DNA of 64,000 nt from assembly GCF_005049105.1 (NCBI RefSeq), contig NZ_SUKA01000001.1, positions 1,054,001 through 1,118,000 on the forward strand. The letters are read 5' to 3'. The notes below the pieces were generated by a model that worked only from the letters and a program-made list of their open reading frames with translations, did no database searches and had not been told where the DNA came from. Both the position numbers and the translations under genes were made by a program. The DNA is from Sphingobacterium alkalisoli (GTDB taxonomy: Bacteria; Bacteroidota; Bacteroidia; Sphingobacteriales; Sphingobacteriaceae). Shown here in pieces: positions 55,768 through 62,599 of this stretch (position 1 is the first letter of the stretch; every line of letters starts with the position of its first letter).

Positions 55768-56127
55768 ATGCATCAGTATAAAGAATTGAAATTGTGGCAA
55801 AAGGCGATTGAATTAGTGTCTGATATTTATCTGTTGACAATCACGTTTCCAGATAGAGAAAGGTTTAATTTGGTTAGCCAAATCAATCGGGCTGCTGTTT
55901 CCATTCCTTCAAACATAGCAGAGGGGGCAGGTAGAAACTCAGATAAGGAGTTTTTACACTTTCTTTCTATTGCCCATGCGTCGACTTATGAAGTGGAAAC
56001 ACAATTAATTATTTCAAATAATTTGGGTTATATATCAGTAGAAGATTTAGAAAGACTGGTGGAGAAAATTAACGAACTCCAAAAAATCAACTATGTTTTT
56101 CAGCAGAAACTAAAGTCTAAATACTAA
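55768..56127 (+). CDS. four-helix-bundle protein, 23S rRNA intervening-sequence (S23) family
   Basis: 119 residues with the family signature: LKLWQKAIELVSDIYLLT, FNLVSQINRAAVSIPSNIAEG and RNSDKEFLHFLSIAHASTYE, then a long helix. The family is named from proteins encoded in intervening sequences of 23S rRNA and is related to the Avd protein of diversity-generating retroelements; its biochemical role is unclear, probably nucleic-acid related. Here it lies between fadN and fadA, genes of a metabolic operon it has no link with, and is framed by inverted repeats, as if it inserted as a small cassette. There is no reverse transcriptase nearby. Confidence 0.88.
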   Translation: MHQYKELKLWQKAIELVSDIYLLTITFPDRERFNLVSQINRAAVSIPSNIAEGAGRNSDKEFLHFLSIAHASTYEVETQLIISNNLGYISVEDLERLVEKINELQKINYVFQQKLKSKY

Positions 56128-56130
56128 TAT

Positions 56131-56146
56131 CTAACTACTCAATACT
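56131..56146 (-). repeat. right inverted repeat of S23 cassette
   Basis: CTAACTACTCAATACT, matching the left repeat at 55741-55756 in inverted orientation over 14 of 16 bases. It ends 7 bp before the fadA start. Confidence 0.6.
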
Positions 56147-56153
56147 AAAAAAT

Positions 56154-57332
56154 ATGGAAGCATACATAGTAGCAGGATATCGCACAGCAGTAGGAAAAGC
56201 GCCCCGTGGCGGATTTCGGTTTATGCGAGCAGACGACTTGGCCGCCGATGTGATCAAACATCTGGTCGCCTCAGTTCCAAATTTAAATAAGGAAGAAATC
56301 GACGATGTGATCGTTGGAAACGCAATGCCTGAGGCGGAGCAAGGATTGAACGTCGGGAGGCTGATCTCTTTAATGGGATTGCAGACCGATAAAGTACCCG
56401 GTGTTACCGTCAATAGGTATTGTGCCTCTGGATTAGAGACTATTGCTACAGCAGTTGCCAAGATTAAATCGGGGATGGCTGATTGTATTATCGCCGGAGG
56501 TGTAGAGGTGATGTCGGGAATGCCTTTTGGCGGGTGGAAAATCGTGCCGAATCCGACTGTTTCGAAAGATCATCCCGATTGGTACTGGGGAATGGGAATA
56601 ACGGCCGAGGCCGTTGCAAAGGAGTACAAGGTGTCACGCGAAGATCAGGATGCTTTTGCTTTAAAATCACATCAAAAGGCAATTGAAGCCATAAAAAATG
56701 GACATCTGCGTGATGGTGTAGTGCCCATTACGGTAAGAGAAAACTATCTTAAAGACGGCAAAACGATGGAAACACGGGAATATATCGTCGATACGGATGA
56801 AGGTCCGCGTGCGGATTCTTCTTTAGAAGCGTTAGCGAAATTACGACCGGTTTTTGCTGCAGACGGAGTAGTAACAGCAGGGAACTCTTCGCAGACTTCG
56901 GATGGAGCAGCCTTCGTATTGGTGATGTCGGAAAAGAAAATGAAGGAATTAAGCCTTCAACCTATTGCCAGGTTGGTGAGCTATGCTGTCGCAGGTGTAC
57001 CCCCGCGCATTATGGGAATTGGTCCGGTTGCAGCTATTCCAAAAGCGTTGGCGATGGCAGGATTACAAAAAGAAGATATCGATCTGTTCGAATTAAATGA
57101 AGCTTTTGCATCGCAATCTCTGGCCGTGATTAGAGAGTTAGGTCTCGATGAAGAAAAAATTAATGTGAATGGAGGTGCTATTGCCTTGGGACACCCCCTC
57201 GGTTGTACAGGAGCAAAGTTAACTGTTCAAGTTTTGAATGAGCTTAAACGTCGAAATAAGAAGTACGGTATGGTCACGATGTGTGTAGGTACCGGACAAG
57301 GTGCTGCGGGCATATTTGAAATGATGGGTTAG
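56154..57332 (+). CDS. fadA: acetyl-CoA C-acyltransferase (thiolase)
   Basis: Thiolytic last step of beta-oxidation, releasing acetyl-CoA. The 392-residue protein has the nucleophile Cys in [13 protein letters not shown] (near 90), the His in [17 protein letters not shown] and the second Cys in [12 protein letters not shown]. Length and motif spacing are standard for degradative thiolases. It starts 26 bp after the S23 gene, so it depends on read-through of that insert. Its stop codon lies inside the left arm of the second inverted-repeat island. Confidence 0.94.
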   Translation: MEAYIVAGYRTAVGKAPRGGFRFMRADDLAADVIKHLVASVPNLNKEEIDDVIVGNAMPEAEQGLNVGRLISLMGLQTDKVPGVTVNRYCASGLETIATAVAKIKSGMADCIIAGGVEVMSGMPFGGWKIVPNPTVSKDHPDWYWGMGITAEAVAKEYKVSREDQDAFALKSHQKAIEAIKNGHLRDGVVPITVRENYLKDGKTMETREYIVDTDEGPRADSSLEALAKLRPVFAADGVVTAGNSSQTSDGAAFVLVMSEKKMKELSLQPIARLVSYAVAGVPPRIMGIGPVAAIPKALAMAGLQKEDIDLFELNEAFASQSLAVIRELGLDEEKINVNGGAIALGHPLGCTGAKLTVQVLNELKRRNKKYGMVTMCVGTGQGAAGIFEMMG

Positions 57333-57492
57333 ATTGGAGATTTGAGACATTAGATTGGAGAATTCACTTATCTAATCTAAGATCTCCATACAATGAAAAT
57401 TAACATTCTCTATTGCAAAGTTTAATAATTAAAATCCGATGTGAACAATGAGAAAAGAATCTCATATCTCTAATCTCACATCTCAAATCTAA
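57329..57492. repeat. empty inverted-repeat island between fadA and fadE
   Basis: The left arm 57329-57347 and the right arm 57474-57492 are inverted repeats matching at 17 of 19 bases (TTAGATTGGAGATTTGAGA against TTAGATTTGAGATGTGAGA). Both arms sit within longer runs of degenerate GAGAT/TTAGA units, and an inner segment 57371-57387 repeats the same theme. The 126 bp between them contain no gene. The layout is like the S23 cassette 1.2 kb upstream but without the gene. Confidence 0.6.
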
Positions 57493-57498
57493 TAAGAA

Positions 57499-59277
57499 AT
57501 GAAACAGACTATTAAGGGCGGCGAATTTGTAATCAAAGAAACCGAATATGCCAATATTTTCATTCCAGAGGAATTTGACGAAGAGGCCCGGATGATACGG
57601 CAGACCTGTTTGGATTTTCTGGATACTGAAGTGTTGAACAAGCTCGATCGCATCGATGCACAAGAAGAGGGATTAATGACTAACCTGCTCGACAAGGCAG
57701 GAGAACTTGGCATGTTGGGTGTGTCGATACCTGAGCAGTACGGTGGTTTTGGCAAGAATTTCAATACATCGATGCTGGTTGCTGATGCGGTCGGTGGCGG
57801 ATTTTCTTTTGCGGTAGCTTTATCGGCACATACGGGTATCGGTACGTTGCCTATCCTATATTATGGTAATGAAGCTCAAAAAAATAAATATATTCCAAAA
57901 TTAACGACCGGTGAATGGAAGGCTGCCTACTGCTTAACGGAGCCTAATTCGGGTTCAGATGCCAATTCAGGTCGCACCTCGGCCAAACTAAATGCAGAAG
58001 GGACGCATTATTTGATCAATGGCCAAAAAATGTGGATCACAAACGGTGGTTTTGCAGATATATTCATCGTGTTCGCTAAAATTGATAACGACAAGGATTT
58101 AAGTGCGTTTATCATCGAACGGAATTTTGGCGGTATTACCATGAATCCGGAAGAACACAAATTAGGTATTAAAGGATCATCTACCCGTCAGATATTTTTT
58201 AACGACTGTGCAGTTCCAGTAGAGAACATGCTTTCTGATCGCGAAAATGGATTCAAGATAGCCGTCAATATCCTAAATATTGGCCGTATTAAATTAGGTG
58301 CTGCGACCATTGGTTCCTCCAGAGCAATCTTGACGCAATCTATTAAATATGCAAATGAGCGGGTTCAGTTTAATCTGCCTATTTCAAAGTTCGGTGCTAT
58401 TCGTTACAAATTAGCGGAAATGGCCACACGGCTTTTCGCGGTGGAATCGGCGGCTTATCGTGCAGGGCAAAATATCGATGATGCCTATGATGCATTAGTT
58501 GAAGGAGGAATGGATGAGGCGAAAGCGAAATTAAAATCTGTCGAACAGTTTGCTATTGAGTGTGCAATCATCAAGGTATGGTGTTCGGAGATGTTGGATT
58601 ATGTGGTGGACGAAGGCGTACAGATCTATGGGGGGATGGGATATTCTGCCGAAGCCCCTATGGAAAGAGCTTATCGGGATTCTCGTATCAACCGTATTTT
58701 TGAAGGAACGAACGAGGTAAATAGGCTATTGGTGGTGGATATGCTGCTAAAACGGGCGATGAAAGGCGAATTGGATTTAATGGGACCCGCGCAAGCTGTC
58801 GCCGGAGAGCTCATGTCTATCCCTGACTTTGGCGCAGAAGACGAAGCCCCATTTGCAGCTGAAAAGAAAATTATCGCTAACCTGAAGAAAGCGGGACTAC
58901 TGGTTGCCGGCGCTGCGGTTCAGAAGCTGATGATGTCGCTTTCTAAAGAGCAGGAAATCCTGATGAATATTGCTGATGTGATTGGATACGTATATGTAGC
59001 TGAATCGGTATTACTACGTGCGGAAAAACTCCACTATTCAAGAGGGGAAGAGGCCTCGTCGCTGACTACCGATATGGCACGCGTCTATTTATATTCGGCA
59101 GTGGATAAAATAAATATCGCGGCCAAAGAAGCACTATACTCATTTGGAGAGGGTGACGAATTAAATATGATGTTAGTTGGGCTACGACGTTTTACTAAAG
59201 CGCAGCCCTTCAATGTGAAAGACGCCCGCCAGCGGATTGCACGGAAGCTTATTGATGAAAATAAATATTGTTTCTAA
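57499..59277 (+). CDS. fadE: acyl-CoA dehydrogenase
   Basis: FAD enzyme performing the first, alpha-beta desaturation step of beta-oxidation. It is 592 residues, close to Bacillus FadE, with a 180-residue extension beyond the usual short-chain core. AYCLTEPNSGSDANSG (flavin contact), WITNGGFADIFIVFA and the C-terminal GGMGYSAEAPMERAYRDSRINRIFEGTNE, with the catalytic Glu near residue 401, are all present. It follows fadA across the 166-bp repeat island and ends the operon at a strong terminator. Confidence 0.94.
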   Translation: MKQTIKGGEFVIKETEYANIFIPEEFDEEARMIRQTCLDFLDTEVLNKLDRIDAQEEGLMTNLLDKAGELGMLGVSIPEQYGGFGKNFNTSMLVADAVGGGFSFAVALSAHTGIGTLPILYYGNEAQKNKYIPKLTTGEWKAAYCLTEPNSGSDANSGRTSAKLNAEGTHYLINGQKMWITNGGFADIFIVFAKIDNDKDLSAFIIERNFGGITMNPEEHKLGIKGSSTRQIFFNDCAVPVENMLSDRENGFKIAVNILNIGRIKLGAATIGSSRAILTQSIKYANERVQFNLPISKFGAIRYKLAEMATRLFAVESAAYRAGQNIDDAYDALVEGGMDEAKAKLKSVEQFAIECAIIKVWCSEMLDYVVDEGVQIYGGMGYSAEAPMERAYRDSRINRIFEGTNEVNRLLVVDMLLKRAMKGELDLMGPAQAVAGELMSIPDFGAEDEAPFAAEKKIIANLKKAGLLVAGAAVQKLMMSLSKEQEILMNIADVIGYVYVAESVLLRAEKLHYSRGEEASSLTTDMARVYLYSAVDKINIAAKEALYSFGEGDELNMMLVGLRRFTKAQPFNVKDARQRIARKLIDENKYCF

Positions 59278-59298
59278 AGTTTTTAGGTTGGTTATAGG

Positions 59299-59329
59299 GC
59301 CTGCAACGAAAGTTGCAGGCTTTTTTTTT
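59299..59329 (+). terminator. terminator of the fad operon
   Basis: GCCTGCAAC-GAAA-GTTGCAGGC, a perfect 9-bp stem with a GAAA tetraloop and nine T after it, 22 nt beyond the fadE stop. Confidence 0.92.
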
Positions 59330-59360
59330 ATGTAAACAATAATTAAATAAAATCTACTTA

Positions 59361-59394
59361 TTTGGTAGACTATTTAAAAATATTTATATATTTG
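59361..59394 (+). promoter_or_regulatory. promoter of the leader-TonB receptor transcript
   Basis: TTTG at 59361-59364 and TATATTTG at 59387-59394 with a 22-bp spacer, slightly longer than usual. Transcription would start near 59401, giving a leader of about 300 nt before the receptor gene. Confidence 0.45.
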
Positions 59395-59409
59395 TCCCGT
59401 AAACGTAAA

Positions 59410-59423
59410 CAATTGGCGTTGGC
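59410..59423 (+). repeat. leader motif, copy 1
   Basis: CAATTGGCGTTGGC, repeated exactly at 62364-62377 ahead of the next gene. It lies about ten bases into the predicted leader RNA of the TonB receptor. Confidence 0.55.
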
Positions 59424-59450
59424 TACGAAGTATTTATTATAAGAAACAAT

Positions 59451-59549
59451 ATGAAAACAAACTATCTAAACCGCAAGTTTTATTTCCAGAACTCGACAGA
59501 TCTAATCAACCTTTATTGTCTTTCCCTACGCATGCGAATGTGTTGCTAA
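59451..59549 (+). CDS. 32-residue leader peptide ending in Cys-Cys
   Basis: A short frame starting about 50 nt into the predicted leader. The peptide begins MKTNYLNRKFYF and ends CLSLRMRMCC directly before TAA. Consecutive cysteines at the end of a leader peptide are the mark of cysteine-responsive attenuation, known for small upstream frames in mycobacteria; here the assignment is by analogy. It has no match to any family I know by name. If ribosome pausing at the two Cys codons is what matters, the receptor would be induced when cysteine or sulfur is short. Confidence 0.5.
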   Translation: MKTNYLNRKFYFQNSTDLINLYCLSLRMRMCC

Positions 59550-59615
59550 ATTCGATCCTGTAGGATACGTAACTATAGACCATACATAACAATTTCTTTA
59601 ACACAAGTGAAGGCG

Positions 59616-59690
59616 ATGAAAATCGACTATCGATATGATGCGCTTATATCGCGTCAAGTTATCGTGTTGACCTATTCGTCAATAATTTAG
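59616..59690 (+). CDS. second small upstream frame in the leader
   Basis: 24 codons, preceded by a purine-rich GTGAAGGCG, beginning MKIDYRYDALIS and stopping 11 nt before the receptor start. The segment also folds, with CGATAT/ATATCG (59631-59636 and 59646-59651). It may be a second leader peptide that couples translation to the receptor gene or just chance. Confidence 0.25.
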   Translation: MKIDYRYDALISRQVIVLTYSSII

Positions 59691-59701
59691 AAAACAATTA
59701 G

Positions 59702-62293
59702 ATGAAAACAAAACATACTTTTCAAATCTGCACCATCATCAGTGCTTTTATACTGACAGTTTCTTCTGTTTATGCACAGAATGAGCCAAAACCAATTATT
59801 AATGCATCTTTAGCAGGGACGATCATTGACGCGCTTACGAAGGAGCCTATCTCCGGTGTAACCGTGCAGCTGGAGGCGGTAACCCATCAGGTAAAAACAG
59901 ACCGTGATGGGAAGTTTCAATTCGTGACCGGACAAAAACTGCCTTTGACATTAAACGTATCATACGTGGGGTATGCAAGCCGAAAAGTAATTGTGGATAC
60001 CTCGCCAACAATTATCGAACTAACCCCAACCTTAAATGCGTTAGAACAAGTATTGGTAACGTCACGTCGGAGAACGGAACAGATCCAGGATATTCCAATT
60101 CCGATTTCTATCGTACGCGCTAGTACAATAGACGATGCTGGTGCATTTAATGTAGCGCGAATCAAGGAAGTGGTACCTACCGTGCAGCTTTATTCATCCA
60201 ATCCACGCAACACGACGTTAAATATAAGAGGCTTGGGCTCGACTTACGGTCTTACGAACGACGGTATCGATCCGGGTGTTGGGTTCTATTTAGATGGTGT
60301 TTTCTTGGCACGACCTGCAGCGACCTCTTTAGATTTTATAGATGTAGCGCAGATTGAGGTGCTACGCGGTCCTCAAGGAACATTATTTGGTAAGAATACG
60401 ACTTCAGGGGCATTTAATATCACCTCGCGGCAGCCCCAATTTACACCCAGTGCAAATTTTGAATTGAGCTATGGGAACTATGGCTATATACAAGCTAAAA
60501 CTTCCTTAACTGGTCCTTTGATTAAAGATAAATTAGCGGCTCGCGTTTCTTTTTCGGGAACACAACGTGATGGAACGTTGTATAACGTGTATTCTGATCG
60601 TAATATCAATGATATCAATAACCTAGGTGTTAGAGGGCAATTGTTATTCACACCGAATGAGAATTTAAAGATATCATTAGCAGGGGATGTTACGGCGCAG
60701 CGTCCGGATGGCTACGGCTGGGGCATCGCGGGTGTTGTTGAAAATCAACGTTCGGAATATAGACAATTTAATAGCATCATCAAGGATCTGGGATATGAAA
60801 TTCCATACAAAAGTGCCTTTGAAAGAAAGGTTGATTTAGATACGCGCTCCAAGGCAGATAACGAATTAGGTGGAGCATCATTAAACGTGGACTATAAAAT
60901 AGGAAATGGTACATTGACCTCAACATCAGCGTGGAGATATTGGAATTGGGTACCATTAAATGATAGAGATTATTTAGGTGTCCCAGCCTACACCATATCA
61001 GCTGGTAACTCCGCACATGACCAATGGTCCCAGGAATTCCGATACTCAGGCAATATCAGTGAGAAGGTTAGTGGTGTGATAGGTGTTTTCGGTTTGTGGC
61101 AGGATCTAAAGACAGATCCTGTACATACCGAAGAAGCGGGTGATGCGCTATGGCGATTTCAGCAAAGCAGTGCATCTCAGACACAATGGGCTCCAGGTTT
61201 GATCGATAAGGTGGGTATTCGTACGAAATACGGTATCAAGAGTACCAGTTTGGCTGTATTCTCTCAAGTAGATTGGGCGATAACCGATAAATTGCATGTG
61301 TTGCCAGGAATACGCTACAACTATGATAAAAAATTAGCCAACTACGACCGGACGAAATACATTGATAACAATATCGAATACACAGCGGAGCAACTTGCTG
61401 CAGTAAACAGCATTTATTCCAATCAGACCTTCGATGTTAATGCGGATGCCGGAAATCTGTCGGGACAATTATCCTTGCAGTATAAATTTACACCAAATTA
61501 CAATACCTATGTTACTTATTCGAATAGTTATAAGCCAATAGGTATTAATGTCGGTGGGCTGCCGGTTATAGATGGGCAAGTAGCAACGGATTTAGCCGAG
61601 GTAAAACCGGAGTCCGTAAATCATGTGGAATTTGGCGTAAAAACTAACCCGAGCAGGAATTCCTTCCTAAACCTTACGGTGTATCAAACCAATATCACAG
61701 ATTATCAAACGCAGGTTCAAACACCAGATCCTGGTGTAAACAGAGGATATTTGGCGAATGCAGAAGAAGTTCGGGTAAAAGGATTTGAGTTAGATGGATC
61801 TATCCGACCTTGGAAGTTCCTTCGGTTGAATGGTGCTTTGGCTTATACTGATGGGAAATATGAGAAGTTTACGAATGCACCTGTTCCGTTAGAAGAAGTG
61901 GGCGGCGCACATGCATTCAAAGATATTTCAGGAGGTGAATTGCCTGGAATTTCTAAATGGTCTTGGACGCTGGCTGCAGAATTAACAACAAAAGGGAATT
62001 TTCTGAACTTACAAGGGAATTACTTCTTGGGCACAGATCTTTTTTACCGTTCAAAATTTTCTTCCAGTCCATCCCCCTCGCAATACCTAAACATAGACGC
62101 ATATGCTTTATTGAATGCGCGTGTTGGATTTAGAGCCACCAATGGACTGTCTGCCATCGTATGGAGCCGTAACTTGACGAATAAGGATTATTACGAGCAG
62201 CTGCTTGCAGCACCAGGTAATTTCGGTCAATATGCTGGTGTAATTGGCGATCCGCAAACGTATGGTGTAACGTTACGCTATAATCTTAAATAA
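59702..62293 (+). CDS. TonB-dependent receptor
   Basis: An 863-residue outer-membrane receptor, shorter than SusC proteins and of the siderophore/vitamin class. After a signal peptide (ISAFILTVSSVYAQ) come a carboxypeptidase-regulatory-like domain at about 35-115 (GTIIDALTKEPISGVTVQLE), a plug (RTEQIQDIPIPISIVRAS, LNIRGLGSTYG, QIEVLRGPQGTLFGKNTTSG) and the barrel, ending YNLK. No SusD follows, so cargo is captured without that lid. The leader with its Cys-Cys peptide suggests a sulfur-related cargo, but nothing in the protein proves this. Confidence 0.93.
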   Translation: MKTKHTFQICTIISAFILTVSSVYAQNEPKPIINASLAGTIIDALTKEPISGVTVQLEAVTHQVKTDRDGKFQFVTGQKLPLTLNVSYVGYASRKVIVDTSPTIIELTPTLNALEQVLVTSRRRTEQIQDIPIPISIVRASTIDDAGAFNVARIKEVVPTVQLYSSNPRNTTLNIRGLGSTYGLTNDGIDPGVGFYLDGVFLARPAATSLDFIDVAQIEVLRGPQGTLFGKNTTSGAFNITSRQPQFTPSANFELSYGNYGYIQAKTSLTGPLIKDKLAARVSFSGTQRDGTLYNVYSDRNINDINNLGVRGQLLFTPNENLKISLAGDVTAQRPDGYGWGIAGVVENQRSEYRQFNSIIKDLGYEIPYKSAFERKVDLDTRSKADNELGGASLNVDYKIGNGTLTSTSAWRYWNWVPLNDRDYLGVPAYTISAGNSAHDQWSQEFRYSGNISEKVSGVIGVFGLWQDLKTDPVHTEEAGDALWRFQQSSASQTQWAPGLIDKVGIRTKYGIKSTSLAVFSQVDWAITDKLHVLPGIRYNYDKKLANYDRTKYIDNNIEYTAEQLAAVNSIYSNQTFDVNADAGNLSGQLSLQYKFTPNYNTYVTYSNSYKPIGINVGGLPVIDGQVATDLAEVKPESVNHVEFGVKTNPSRNSFLNLTVYQTNITDYQTQVQTPDPGVNRGYLANAEEVRVKGFELDGSIRPWKFLRLNGALAYTDGKYEKFTNAPVPLEEVGGAHAFKDISGGELPGISKWSWTLAAELTTKGNFLNLQGNYFLGTDLFYRSKFSSSPSPSQYLNIDAYALLNARVGFRATNGLSAIVWSRNLTNKDYYEQLLAAPGNFGQYAGVIGDPQTYGVTLRYNLK

Positions 62294-62599
62294 TCTCTCT
62301 TAGTATAGTAACAGAAAGGGAAGCTCACGCTTCCCTCATCTGTTCAATAATGAAACAAGTATTCAATTGGCGTTGGCACTTGCAAGTATTCACTATTAAA
62401 ACTTTGTAAAAATAGGAAACCATCATGATTTATTCAAACCGAACGTAGTGAGCTCATGAACTTAGCGAAGCGATTTCATGAATGATAACTTCATCACCAT
62501 TGAAAAAATTATATAGATGAAAAAATAGAGGTATTTCGTCGAGGTTATCCCTTAAAGATTTTGTAATTTACGAATTCTATTCACGGTAGATACGAGATT
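62294..62599. promoter_or_regulatory. gap with hairpins and degenerate second leader
   Basis: This 306 bp gap has no gene. At 62317-62336 is AGGGAAGC-TCAC-GCTTCCCT, a hairpin without T-run that may end or process the receptor transcript. From 62361 the sequence repeats part of the earlier leader: CAATTGGCGTTGGC at 62364-62377, AAGTATT after it, and further on AGGAAACCATCATGA with TTCAAACCG, echoing the start of the first leader peptide, but the frame stops after seven codons. TCATGAA/TTCATGA (62454-62460 and 62475-62481) forms another stem. Confidence 0.45.

Noticed and set aside
55768..56127. S23 gene as the Avd part of a diversity-generating retroelement
   Set aside because: No reverse transcriptase, template or variable repeat is found nearby, and the protein lies alone in a metabolic operon.
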